Below are positions 36,090-45,820 of a stretch of 64,000 nt of DNA, in pieces. Made by a program: the position numbers and the translations under genes. The notes under the pieces are model-generated. The model saw only the letters and a list, made by a program, of their open reading frames with translations. It had not been told where the DNA came from and made no database searches. Numbering within the stretch: position 1 is the first letter of the stretch; the number at the start of each line of letters is the position of its first letter. This DNA comes from Candidatus Electrothrix communis (GTDB lineage Bacteria > Desulfobacterota > Desulfobulbia > Desulfobulbales > Desulfobulbaceae), in contig CP130629.1 in the NCBI GenBank assembly GCA_030644725.1, forward strand, positions 3,611,501-3,675,500, in the 5' to 3' direction.

Positions 36090-36781
36090 ACGATAAAGAG
36101 GGTCACAGGTCGCCCTCTCTTTTTTGGTTTGAGGCGCCTTCCGGTTAGTGTTGCCAGCTCGTCTTTAAATCGATCATTTCCGAGAGCCATACCTTTATGG
36201 GTGTTGGTTCGTATATCTTCCAGTAACTTATTATCGACGTGCAGAGTAAAAAGTTCACGATAATGCTTCTGTCGATCCTGTGGGGTTTCTCCTAAAGAGA
36301 GATATTCACGGTGCTGTGAACATAAATTAGATATCTTGCCCAACCCGTTGACCTGATAGCTGGACCAAGTATATTCTCCGGGGTCTGCAACCATTTCTGC
36401 CCGAACAGGATTTAGTTCTATATATTTATAAACCTCCAGGAGATAGCGTTCCTCCTGAACCAGGCAGGATTTAAAACGTCCTTCCCACAGCGTTCCGCTC
36501 CGGCGATAGGCAGAGTTGAAGTATTGAACATAGCGACGACCCAGGGACTGCATCATTTGGCTGATTCCTCCGTCCTGCCGGGGAGTACACAGGAGGTGGA
36601 CATGATTTGTCATCATGACCCATGCGTGGATTTCCACGCTATATTTCCGGGAATACTCCTTAAGCCAACCTGTATAGGCCCCATGATCTTCCTCGGAAAC
36701 AAAGCAGGCTTGCCGGTTGTTGCCGCGTTGAATGACATGAACCGGTATGCCTATGGGGGATATTCTCGGGAGTCGGGGCAT
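36044..36781 (-). CDS. REP-associated tyrosine transposase (Y1, IS200-like)
   Basis: A 245-residue HUH-type enzyme. MPRLPRISPIGIPVHVIQRG is the typical RAYT start, the metal-binding NHVHLL lies near residue 59, and the conserved SLGRRYVQYFN, GTLWEGRFKS and YIELNPVRAEMV segments follow. Such enzymes are single-copy and move or process REP-type palindromes. Two families of palindromic repeats occur in this window. Intact by length. Confidence 0.9.
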   Translation of the reverse strand: MPRLPRISPIGIPVHVIQRGNNRQACFVSEEDHGAYTGWLKEYSRKYSVEIHAWVMMTNHVHLLCTPRQDGGISQMMQSLGRRYVQYFNSAYRRSGTLWEGRFKSCLVQEERYLLEVYKYIELNPVRAEMVADPGEYTWSSYQVNGLGKISNLCSQHREYLSLGETPQDRQKHYRELFTLHVDNKLLEDIRTNTHKGMALGNDRFKDELATLTGRRLKPKKRGRPVTLFIVYALTSNTVVSLTDL

Positions 36782-37022
36782 TGAGTTTTCAATTGGTTAG
36801 ATGAGGATGTGTGGTAAGTCTCTCTGACCCTTTTTATTTTTTTCTTATATTGCCGGAAGTACAAGCGTTGTGGTGGGGCAGGGGGTGGGTGGTAAAGCGG
36901 GAAAGATTGGTGTTTAGGGGATGGGGTGTAGGTGGTGAAAATGGAATAATGTGGCTTGTGATCCGCCCTTCGAGGAAGGGCGGATGTTGTTGTTTTTGAT
37001 TTACGTCCCCTATTGGATCGGA

Positions 37023-38234
37023 TCAGGACACCTCCCAATGTATGGTTGCCGCCTGTCCGGTAGTGATTGATCCTGTCTGGTAGTCCGTTATCTTCTTTTC
37101 ATTGACCGTAAAGCTGGTATGCTCGTTTTCAAGAATCTCTACAAAGGTAGGCAATTTGGCTCCGCTCTCCATATCAGGAATCGAAGGGCAGTAATAGCCT
37201 GAATTGATATAGACCGGAGCATTCTCCCGGCCATTCCAAACCAATCTATAATCATGGGTATGCCCCATGACCACTACCCGCGCTTCAGGGCACTGCTGGT
37301 AACATTGTTTGGCAAAATAATCCAGTCCATTGAAGTTTACCTCTATTTCTTTAATATCCTGAAGGAAGTCTTGCAGGGAAAGGAGGCCGGGGTAATAATC
37401 ATCCACTGCATCAGAAGAGGGATGACCACCTCGGTACCATTCCATGTTGTATTCCAGTTTGTTGCACTTATCAAAAGAGAGGACAGCATCTAAAGCAGTT
37501 TCTGCAATATTAGGAGATTCCCCCCGTTCAATCAGATCCTTGATCGTTTGGATGATCACTTTGATGTCCACACCAATATGTGAGTAATCTGGATCGCCAG
37601 AGTCTTTCAGGTGGGCACTGTTAGGCTTGTCAGTGCTGAGTTGTTTAAGCACTGAATCTCCCACAGTACGGGTGATAAAGTGGCCCACTGGTAACGGAAC
37701 ATAGGGGTTGGCCGACATATTGGCAGGTTTATTAAACAGGTCGTGAAGATGCCCGTGCTCAGCATATATTTTGTTGTTGCTGCTCTGGTAAAAGGTGTTC
37801 TCAGCCCAGGTCATTGTGAGGTCATTGCCGACTCCCGGAAGAACAGCTTGATCGGTATGCTGAGTAAACCAGGCATTGATTTCCTGAAGTTCTGCCAGCA
37901 TATCATGGTTTCCATTAACAAAGCGCAGGTTTCCCTTACCCTTCAGGGCCTCCAGAACAGTAATGAAATCACCGCTCCCGTCGCTCTGCCTGGTAAAGAC
38001 TTCCGGGTTGCTTGTCATAATTTCCGTAATTGTGGGAGGAAGATCATGTGGTGCATATGTCCACTGATCAAACCAATCCCCAAGGATAACAACATCGTTG
38101 ATGTCGTTGGCATGTTCGAGAACATAGCGCAGGAATCCTTTTAACGCTGCTGTATGTACTTTATCTTGATACCAATTGGTTTTTCTGTTTACTCCCATAT
38201 GGATGTCGCTGATAAAGAGCGTTCTTGTGGACAT
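37023..38234 (-). CDS. calcineurin-like metallophosphoesterase
   Basis: A 403-residue protein with the five family motifs: SDIHMG (D10, H12), GDWFDQW near residue 51, NGNHDM near 108, a His-bearing EHGHLHDL near 165, and GHTHDYR near 325. A dinuclear metal site is expected. No signal peptide is seen, so it is probably cytoplasmic. Substrate unknown. The long central insert (about 200-290) is not typical of small phosphodiesterases. Confidence 0.85.
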   Translation of the reverse strand: MSTRTLFISDIHMGVNRKTNWYQDKVHTAALKGFLRYVLEHANDINDVVILGDWFDQWTYAPHDLPPTITEIMTSNPEVFTRQSDGSGDFITVLEALKGKGNLRFVNGNHDMLAELQEINAWFTQHTDQAVLPGVGNDLTMTWAENTFYQSSNNKIYAEHGHLHDLFNKPANMSANPYVPLPVGHFITRTVGDSVLKQLSTDKPNSAHLKDSGDPDYSHIGVDIKVIIQTIKDLIERGESPNIAETALDAVLSFDKCNKLEYNMEWYRGGHPSSDAVDDYYPGLLSLQDFLQDIKEIEVNFNGLDYFAKQCYQQCPEARVVVMGHTHDYRLVWNGRENAPVYINSGYYCPSIPDMESGAKLPTFVEILENEHTSFTVNEKKITDYQTGSITTGQAATIHWEVS

Positions 38235-38319
38235 ATTTTCCTCCTTTTTGAGATAATAGACCTGCTGTAACTGGTATCTGCGATTCCTCTCAACCTGAAC
38301 GGCTCATTATTTTGAGGAA

Positions 38320-38883
38320 CTAAAAAGCATAGGAGAGCAGAAGCACCATTCCCCATTGACTGGTTTCTTTGAGAAATATTTTTCCATCATAATCCGCTGG
38401 CAGAGCCTTATTTTCCTCAATACCGTCACCCAATACCTGCACGGAAGGATTTAAAGCTATTCCAAGTCCGATGTTGAAGCTTTCATCACGCTCAGTCCGT
38501 CTAAAGCCGATCATCATACCTGCACTTATATTTTTTATAACTTCATTACTGCCTGTTTGGATTCCTACAAACGGGCCGATCCCCCATTCCCCTCTTTTAT
38601 GCCCCAGGAATTCACCGGGAGTGAAAAAATAATGGGTCTCGAGCATGAAGCCCGGCTGATAGTTGTCTTCTTTTTTTATCCTGACGATGTTGTTAATAAG
38701 CTCTGCGCTTTCTACATTATCATCGCCTAAATTCATTGTTAAACCGACAGCAACGCCAAATTTAAATCCCTCTATTTTACTTGCCGTTGTTGTCTCCATA
38801 TCAATAGGGTCAGGTTCTTCCGCAAAGGAATTGGAAGCGAAGAAGAAACAAAATAACAGGGTGGTGATAAGTGTCTTTTTCAT
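38320..38883 (-). CDS. exported protein, probable outer-membrane beta-barrel
   Basis: A 187-residue protein with a signal peptide (about 1-21, FFASNSFAEE) and alternating-residue strands such as FKFGVAVGLTMNLG, GFMLETHYFF, GIGPFVGIQTG and WGMVLLLSYAF. A terminal Phe fits a small barrel. No family recognised. It lies 85 bp upstream of the metallophosphoesterase. Confidence 0.55.
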   Translation of the reverse strand: MKKTLITTLLFCFFFASNSFAEEPDPIDMETTTASKIEGFKFGVAVGLTMNLGDDNVESAELINNIVRIKKEDNYQPGFMLETHYFFTPGEFLGHKRGEWGIGPFVGIQTGSNEVIKNISAGMMIGFRRTERDESFNIGLGIALNPSVQVLGDGIEENKALPADYDGKIFLKETSQWGMVLLLSYAF

Positions 38884-39019
38884 TTTGATGCTCTTTGCAG
38901 TTTAGCTCAACTTATTCAATAACTTAACATTAAGGCGAAATTAGCTGATTTGAGTATAAACTGAGGGGATTGATAAGGTTCGTCGTGGTATTGCCGTCCT
39001 TCCAGCTGTCAAAAGAGAA

Positions 39020-39763
39020 TCAGTTTGCTGAAGAAGGCGGCAAGATAAGCTTAGCCAGCAGATCATTAGCAAGGTCGATATTCGGATTGACTTGGCTGAG
39101 ATCAACCTGTCCGTTGACGCAGTTTTCAGCGTATTGCCAGAGGAGGATCGGGCAGGGGAGTTTGATCTCCGGGGTGAGGAATTCGCTCTCCCATTGGGGG
39201 CGTTGAGCACTGCATTCAGTGCTGTGATAGCGGGCAACCCAAACGCCGTAGCAGGGGACACCAGCCTCGTGGGTTCGGTTCAGGGCTGTCCAGGTAACTT
39301 GGTTGGTCTGGGCAGCATAGACGCAGGGGAGGAGTGAAACCGCATTCTCGCTGCGTTCCCGGCTGTATGTGCGTATGGTTTCGGCCCAGCCAGTGTAATA
39401 TGCTTCTGAAAGGGCCGGAGAGTTTTCAACATCAAGGAAAACAAAGAATTCTCCGCCCTGACGGGCGAGATACTCTATCGGGAAGCTTGCCAGGATGTCG
39501 TCAACACAGGCACGGGCATCTATAGCACCTTCTGCCTCTGTACCGCCTACATGGGATGTTCTGCGGGTAATGGGCAGCAAGCGGATACCGGCTTGAGCGA
39601 GCGCTTCATTTTCTATGGCATGGTGGTATTCGACAACACCCTGGGTTGCAAAATAACGGCCCCAGAATACGGGAAGCTCCCCTAAAAAATCCTTTACTTC
39701 TCCAATGAGCTTTTCTGTGACATTTGCGTAACTGCTGTCCACACTTGGTTTTCCTTGTGTCAT
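39020..39763 (-). CDS. DUF1906-like (glycoside-hydrolase-like) protein
   Basis: A 247-residue protein lacking a signal peptide. The fold pattern matches the DUF1906/Rv2525c-like family related to GH25: VFWGRYFATQGV, then AQAGIRLLPITRRTSHVGG, a strand FFVFLDVENSP and late LLWQYAE. Such proteins may act on peptidoglycan or be catalytically inactive. The ATG at 39763 has AGAGGAA 5 bp before it, and homology begins there. It lies 106 bp downstream of the thaumatin-like gene. Confidence 0.65.
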   Translation of the reverse strand: MTQGKPSVDSSYANVTEKLIGEVKDFLGELPVFWGRYFATQGVVEYHHAIENEALAQAGIRLLPITRRTSHVGGTEAEGAIDARACVDDILASFPIEYLARQGGEFFVFLDVENSPALSEAYYTGWAETIRTYSRERSENAVSLLPCVYAAQTNQVTWTALNRTHEAGVPCYGVWVARYHSTECSAQRPQWESEFLTPEIKLPCPILLWQYAENCVNGQVDLSQVNPNIDLANDLLAKLILPPSSAN

Positions 39764-39869
39764 AGTTCCTCTTTTTCTAGCATTGAGAAGACGAGATTGA
39801 GCACATTTGAACTCCGTGCTAAAAAAGGGAGGCGGCCACATACGACGGCCTCCCTTTCACGTTCCTGTT

Positions 39870-41513
39870 TTACCTTGTGCCTGAGGGGCAGAAGTTTATC
39901 GAGTAATTCACGGCATTGCCATGTTTTCCCATCGGAGTGGAGCATTTGAAAGTACTGGTCTTGTCATCAAAGGGGTAGGAATAAGCGGTGGGACACATTT
40001 TTTTCACCGGCTCTATCCAAGGTTTTGCGTCGGTGGCCCAATTGGAATTGGAGTTCTCACATTTACCCGTATTGAGGGTAAAACCCCAATTCTCACATCC
40101 ACAACAAGAAGATGTTGCACCTTTAGAATAGCAGGAAGCATTGAAAGGACTTCCACTAGCACACCCAAGAAGTTCAGTGAGGTTTCCGGTACCTACCGTT
40201 TTACCGCAATCAATTCCGGCAACATTGGCATTGCCATCAGTAAAGGCGCACACTTCATCAGCGGTCCACCAACCGACACGTTCTCCACATACCTGATTGA
40301 CAGTATTATTGCTTGTATCTAGAGAAAGCCCACAAACCTTTCCATTAGAACACTGGCCCTCCGTTTCAGTACAGGATTTTCCTCCGGCTTTGACCATTGG
40401 AATAACGTGAGTTTCTCCTTTTTGGGTAGCCCATATACACGATCCGAGGTTTGCGTTGGGAGAATCCGTGCTTCCGGGATTGCCACAATAAAAATCACTA
40501 GTGGGGTCTGCTGAAGCTTGCCCATAGGTTTGCCCGGCGGTCGGCTTCATTTCGACTGGTAGATTGATGCCATTGATAATGGAAATATCGTAATAATCAA
40601 CCACATTGTTAAGCAGAGTGAATTCCGCAAGTGTCGTCGGACCAAGGGGCCCCGTATAGGAATTGTACCCACTCGGAGTTAGAGCAGTATCACAATTTTT
40701 TCCATTACTGTCACAGCCGGTGGAAGCCCAGATATTTCCACTTATTTTGACAAACTGCTGTCCGCTGGTAGCCTTGTTCCCGACAGGTTGATTTGACAAG
40801 GTAACGGTGAGGTCATCGCCTGCATCCAGCACTTGTTTCTTATCCCAGCCCAAACTCCAGTAGCAAGACCCTTTATTGGTCGTACTATCTATATCTCCAC
40901 AAATCATCTGACTTGAAGGACAATCACTTGTTTTGGAACAGGATATCGCTTTCCCTGCTTCACTCTTGATTGGGTCCGTTTTGTCGTAAGTGAATTTTCC
41001 TCCCGTGAAACCTACCCACACCGTTTCGCTACAGCTATTGGTTATGGTAATAGTTCTTTTTACGGCAGGATAAGCATTGTTGCAGGTCGTGAAATCACAA
41101 TCTTCTGAGCACTCGTTAGCTGTCCATGCGGTTGAACTGCATCCCCCATAATTGCCAGCAACGGGTGTTTTACTTACACAGACGATATTGTCAATTGAAG
41201 AACAACTCTTTCCCGCAGCACTTAACTCAGCACATTGCGTTGAAGAACATTTACTTACCGGGAGAGACGCTTCACATGAATTGTAGTTACAACTTTGGGT
41301 ACAGCTTGAGGAATTCCATTCGGATGGACTACATCCTCCCTTGACAGTACCTTGAACACATGCATAAGGATTAGAGGAACTACAAGAAAGTGTCGCACAT
41401 TGGCTTGGAGTACAGTCAGGCGTAGTTGCTTGCGCCGTCAACGGAAGTACCAGTAATACAAGTGCAGCCACGATGCCACTTTGCAGAACGTTGAAAACAT
41501 GGTGAAAGGACAT
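39870..41513 (-). CDS. secreted Cys-rich protein with thaumatin-like domain
   Basis: A 547-residue exported protein. A signal peptide (about 1-30, ending LTAQA) is followed by two or three Cys-rich repeats in residues 30-150 (TPSQCATLSCSSSN and similar). A thaumatin-like domain starts near 160 (KRTITITNSCSETVWVGFTGG), and about 35 Cys in total suggest many disulfides. The start at 41513 is chosen for its GGGGAG site and signal peptide. Thaumatin-like proteins are common in plants and fungi and rare in this kind of bacterium. Confidence 0.75.
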   Translation of the reverse strand: MSFHHVFNVLQSGIVAALVLLVLPLTAQATTPDCTPSQCATLSCSSSNPYACVQGTVKGGCSPSEWNSSSCTQSCNYNSCEASLPVSKCSSTQCAELSAAGKSCSSIDNIVCVSKTPVAGNYGGCSSTAWTANECSEDCDFTTCNNAYPAVKRTITITNSCSETVWVGFTGGKFTYDKTDPIKSEAGKAISCSKTSDCPSSQMICGDIDSTTNKGSCYWSLGWDKKQVLDAGDDLTVTLSNQPVGNKATSGQQFVKISGNIWASTGCDSNGKNCDTALTPSGYNSYTGPLGPTTLAEFTLLNNVVDYYDISIINGINLPVEMKPTAGQTYGQASADPTSDFYCGNPGSTDSPNANLGSCIWATQKGETHVIPMVKAGGKSCTETEGQCSNGKVCGLSLDTSNNTVNQVCGERVGWWTADEVCAFTDGNANVAGIDCGKTVGTGNLTELLGCASGSPFNASCYSKGATSSCCGCENWGFTLNTGKCENSNSNWATDAKPWIEPVKKMCPTAYSYPFDDKTSTFKCSTPMGKHGNAVNYSINFCPSGTR

Positions 41514-41679
41514 ACTCCCCCCCCCTATAAAAAATGAATAAGACGTCATTGCCATCAATTCAATAACGTAACGTGTGATTATCGGGCTACGTCCCCTATT
41601 TGCTCTATTTGCTAAGTTGCATACTGTGGAGCGTGATAGGAGATGTGTGTTTGGCAAGTGAGCGATTCTTGTTTTTTGT

Positions 41680-42942
41680 TCAAGCACGGGTGTGCTTCAT
41701 GAGACAAACGACAGGCTCGGGCCCCTCACTGACTTCCTCTGTAACCTCGGTCGGCAACTGAATAGGTGGCAGGCGGTCCGCTAGTGGAATGTCTTCCTCG
41801 CGTCGTAGCGTGTTGACTTGGATGTGGCGCCACAGCGTCGTCCCGCCATTCGAGCCAAACTGAAACTCAAAGTCCACGATCTGCTCGTACTGCAGCTGGT
41901 CGATGACTTCTTTCCTTCCGTCCTTACTGACGACCTCGATCTCCTCTAACCACATGCGGAAGCGCATCCTGACGACTCGGCAATAGCGTTCCACCATCAC
42001 GTTGTTGACGGTGGCGCCTTGAACTCCAGTCTCGTGGAACGAGTCCAGCTCAATCAAGTCATACTTTTTGAAGCACAGCCCCTCGTTAGCATCAATCAAT
42101 TTTAGATTTGGCTGAACAGTGTACGGGAACTTGGCACCGAATTGATCATAGTTGAAAATTTTCTCAAAGTAGGCCCGACCGCTGTTGACACCACCGTCTT
42201 CTTGATCTTCGCGAGGAAGTTTTGTCCAGCTTGGCTTTTCACGCGACCCTTGAATGAGGTCTTTCTCGGGGTTAATACCCATGGATGGAGACACCGTTAA
42301 ATACTGTGGTTCCCAAAGATCGGCGATGTATGGCGCTTCACCCTTGACGTCGGATGCTGTCATGTTGCCTGTCAAGTGAATGGTCGTGCCGTGGGGAATC
42401 ACACCAGAACGCGAAATCGTATGAGGCGGCACGAACTGGGGACCGAGTTCTCCTGGGCCTAACACAGGCTCAGCACCGTCCGTCTTCACTGACTCCGCAT
42501 CCGATGGATGATTGAACATGTTCGGTGGATTTTGGTACGGGCTATTCGGGTCCCAAGGCATCTGGTTGTCGCCCAGCCACAGGTACATTCCGTTCTCGAA
42601 GTGCTGGAGGAGGTTATCGTTGTCGATGATCGCAGTTTCGTATTTGACTACACCGTTAAACTGCTCATTGGATCCCCCACGATTGCGGACGGGGGCGTTG
42701 ACTTGCGTGAACTTGAGCTGCTCCCTGTACTCTTGGGACTTGAAGTGGAAAACGCCAAAGATCGTCTCCGAGGATGTGCCAGGCGATGGCATTGGTGTGG
42801 TGTGCAACCCTCTCGGACCGCCCTTCCAATTGATCCAAGTACCATTAAGCTTGGATAAGATACCGAACTGCGGCCCGGTGGGCTGTCCTTCCTTCCACTC
42901 CGTGTAGGGTTTCACGGAAGATTTTTGTGGCTCCTTTGGCAT
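41680..42942 (-). CDS. hypothetical protein, possible heme-binding beta-barrel type
   Basis: A 420-residue protein without a signal peptide. LNGTWINWKGGPRGLHT, then FREQLKFTQVNAPVRNRGG-like segments and ENGMYLWLGDN resemble heme-binding/nitrobindin-like barrels, but I am not sure of the family. A Pro-rich linker follows the first barrel, and the C-terminal half (MRFRMWLEEIEVV, QIVDFEFQFG) looks like a second beta-sheet. It sits upstream of the thaumatin-like gene in the same direction and downstream of the broken ferritin-like gene. Confidence 0.5.
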   Translation of the reverse strand: MPKEPQKSSVKPYTEWKEGQPTGPQFGILSKLNGTWINWKGGPRGLHTTPMPSPGTSSETIFGVFHFKSQEYREQLKFTQVNAPVRNRGGSNEQFNGVVKYETAIIDNDNLLQHFENGMYLWLGDNQMPWDPNSPYQNPPNMFNHPSDAESVKTDGAEPVLGPGELGPQFVPPHTISRSGVIPHGTTIHLTGNMTASDVKGEAPYIADLWEPQYLTVSPSMGINPEKDLIQGSREKPSWTKLPREDQEDGGVNSGRAYFEKIFNYDQFGAKFPYTVQPNLKLIDANEGLCFKKYDLIELDSFHETGVQGATVNNVMVERYCRVVRMRFRMWLEEIEVVSKDGRKEVIDQLQYEQIVDFEFQFGSNGGTTLWRHIQVNTLRREEDIPLADRLPPIQLPTEVTEEVSEGPEPVVCLMKHTRA

Positions 42943-43392
42943 TTTTTTCTCCTGATTTGTAGTTTTTTTTATGGGGAAACATTTTCATTTACAAGCTATC
43001 CAACACAAAAAAACAAAACATCATCCCCAAAGGGGAGTATCACCTTTCTTCCAGCTATCCGTAGCCTCTCCAATCAACTGTCTCATAATATCAACAATAT
43101 TCTTCCAGGGGACATCAGCGCCGGGCTTTGGAACCTCATAAAGAGCTCCCAACTGATTAAGGAGCATTGTGAATACCGGGATCAAGCCAGGAGGAGATAT
43201 CCTTTCACCTCCATACACTTCGAGGGGAAGCTCCTTTTGCACTTTCAAAAAACGACCATAGTGAGCATAATGATTATATTTATTATATTCTAAATATGGT
43301 GAAGGAAAAATCTGAGCATCGTATACCAACCTGTATTGCTCAGGAATCGGAAAGTCCTCCTCATTATGACTACCAACAATCTTACAATTTTT

Positions 43393-45030
43393 CAACCTGT
43401 GCGGTTAGCCATTTTTTAGTCTAAGCAGCCAGTTTAAAATCAATATCCTTTTCCTCAAACCACTTTCTGTATTCATTATTTTGCTTAAGGGCAGTAATCG
43501 TAGCCAAGGCCACTGTTCCCTTTTTGGTCCAGCTCATCCCATTATGTTTTTGTCGTTCTGACACAATCAGATCATTCGCCTTTTCACCGACAGCACTCGA
43601 ATTACAAAGTCCGAGTTCTTTTCGGGCAGCATAGCAGGGGATATAAGGTCGGTTCCTTTCCAGGTAGGCAATGAGTTTCTCTAATGATTGAACGTTCTTT
43701 ATATCCTTCTCCGGGATCTCACGCAAAAACTCAATTGCTTTATCTGTGAGACCGTACCAAAGCAACGGCTTGAGTTTATTGAGAACTTCATTGCGTAATT
43801 TCCGACCGTTCATTGTTTGACTCAGCAACTCCCCGCACTTCTTACCAAGGTGGTACCAGTCCAATATTATTCCCATATTTTCTTTCCAGGAATAAAAATT
43901 TATAATTGCTGTATTCAGGACTGTATGACCATCAGTAAAAAACTGGAATCGTTTCCCGGAAAGACCGTTAGCAAGTAAAAAGACATTATAATAGGAAGAA
44001 GAGAGGTTATGGACGCTCCGTTTAAGACATATTTTGTCCCGTTGTGAGAAAGACGAGCGATTGTGTTATGTGCGTATTTCCTTGTATGCGCGGTTCTTTT
44101 CTGCCCCGGAATTCTGTTATCTTCCTGTCTTTTTACATTAACATCATCCACCGCTATGTTGATTGTTTCAGAAGGATCCTCGTAGCCTATCGGATTATCT
44201 ATGTAACCATCAGAAAAGCCACATACTTCTGTACAAAGAGAGACTGCGTCGTCAATCTTCTCCTGATCCAGAAAAAAGGGACTGATTGAGTATACTCTGG
44301 ATTCTCTTCTTGATATATCCCGGTCTCTTCAAAGCCATGCCGGGATAATATTTGTTCGGATTTTTTTGTTATATGCTCAAGCAGGGCAGTTCCTTCCCGC
44401 TCTGTAGCTTCATGAAGTGTACGGGATGGGGTGCCGTCTTTTTCCTGGTACCGGATGCGATTGATTAATCGTGTTGTTTTTCTGTATGATTCTTCCGTAT
44501 CACCGTAAATCAAAGCTATTTCTTTGAAACCTGTGGTTCGGTAATACTCTTTCCCATGCAGGCACGAAAAAACATCTTGACCGGTGTTGTATCGCACGTC
44601 GGCACCCTTCAGGATACTATGAGTAAAGAATGCAAATCGTCCGGCTTCCCCATCAACTTTATATGGACAACTATTTTGAATTACTTGTTCTCCGGCTTCA
44701 CTCATCTCACCAGCTTTTTTTTGAGACACCCCGGTAAGGTGCTCGGATAAAGCAGACCGTATTGTCGGATATGCGGTTTGTAAAATGGTTTTTTCGCACT
44801 TGTCTATACTTACAGCATCTTTCTCACTGATAACCATATTGAAACTGCCATCTTGCTGCTTCGTCGGGCTATCGCTAATAGATTCGTTACACTCTACAAG
44901 TTCAACGCTTACTTTGACTTTATACCCAGTCATTCTGATCCCTCCACATGAAATATCAGTCTATCCTTCTATAATATTAATCGCATGTCACGCGTGAGGG
45001 TAGTGAAAATTAATCTAACCGCACAGGTCG
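43393..45030 (-). mobile_element. ISKra4-like insertion sequence, about 1.64 kb
   Basis: Inverted ends ACCTGTGCGGTTAG lie at 43395-43408 and, inverted, at 45015-45028. CAATTTTT at 43385-43392 and 45031-45038 is an exact 8-bp target duplication. The element holds one transposase gene with frame breaks. Confidence 0.8.
43421..44933 (-). pseudogene. ISKra4-like transposase, two -1 frame breaks
   Basis: The N-terminal frame (44933-44199) is followed after a -1 shift at CCCTTTTTT near 44278 by IDDAVSLCTEVCGF, YIDNPIGYE and NIAVDDVNVKRQ, which includes the DDE region. A second -1 shift at TTTTT near 43965 leads to LANGLSGKRFQFFTDGHTV and the C-terminal frame (43876-43421) with IILDWYHLGKKC and MSWTKKGTVALA. 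In total about 500 residues. Both breaks are at homopolymers. Confidence 0.75.
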
Positions 45031-45820
45031 CAATTTTTTACTTGAACAGTTCCTCTGGCTGGATGCCCTTCTCCTTGATTAACAATGGTATCAATTGCAT
45101 TTATGGCATCACTATATTTTGTTATAATTTGCCTGAACTGTTGCTGACCAAACCGTTTCTGCTGATGTTCAACACCCCAGTTAAATGCATCTTCGCCAAC
45201 CTGCCTAATCCCCTCACGTAGTGCATCGTACATCTCGGCGATGGAACTATAAGGGTACTGGGGGGTTGTATGGTCACTTTTATTTCCTTCACTATCTTCT
45301 GGTATCTCAATCAGAAGCATAGTTTCTATAGTTTCTTGGTTCAATGGGCCCAATGATGCATTAAGGTCATGGCATTCTGGGTCGAGATAGGGGATATCCT
45401 TTCCATACTGAGGTGGTGAAAAGTCAGGTTTTGTATCTAGCGCGAGACAAAGGTTTGATGCTAATTGCATATGGAGCATTTCTTCCATAATGACACTGCC
45501 GATACACTTGTAGGCATCGCAGCTGGTGTCCTTTATTGATGTCATTGCAGTGATATAAAAGGGCAGTGTGTATAATTCTATTTGTACCGCGACCTGAGCA
45601 TGCTCTTGTACGAGTTGTTTTGTCCATTTTTCGGGAGACTCTTTCATTAACTTTCTCCATTTATTATTTAACTAATTGTACATACTGAGTTTTTTTTTAA
45701 GTCCCATATTGAACTTCAGTGGAAGAAGGAACCCGAGTCTCGATTCAGCAAAAAAAACTCAATTCCAAACTCTCCACCACCTCAGCCCCACTCCACACAT
45801 TTACGATAGTTCTGGGTACA

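Larger units (their letters stand above)
43021..45647 (-). pseudogene. VioB-like ferritin-family protein gene interrupted by an insertion sequence
   Basis: The 5' part (45647 to 45031) encodes about 205 residues of a ferritin-like protein: HAQVAVQIELYTLPFYIT, IMEEMLHMQLASNLCLAL with the metal-binding E-x-x-H, and EGIRQVGEDAFNWG. The 3' part (43392 to 43021) continues it with FPIPEQYRLVYD and NHYAHYGRFLKVQ, the C-terminal half of iminophenylpyruvate-dimer-synthase (VioB)-type ferritins. The two are separated by an insertion at 43393-45030 with an 8-bp duplication. Excising it restores one frame reading VQVKNCKIVGS, so the insertion is the only visible lesion. Confidence 0.8.
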
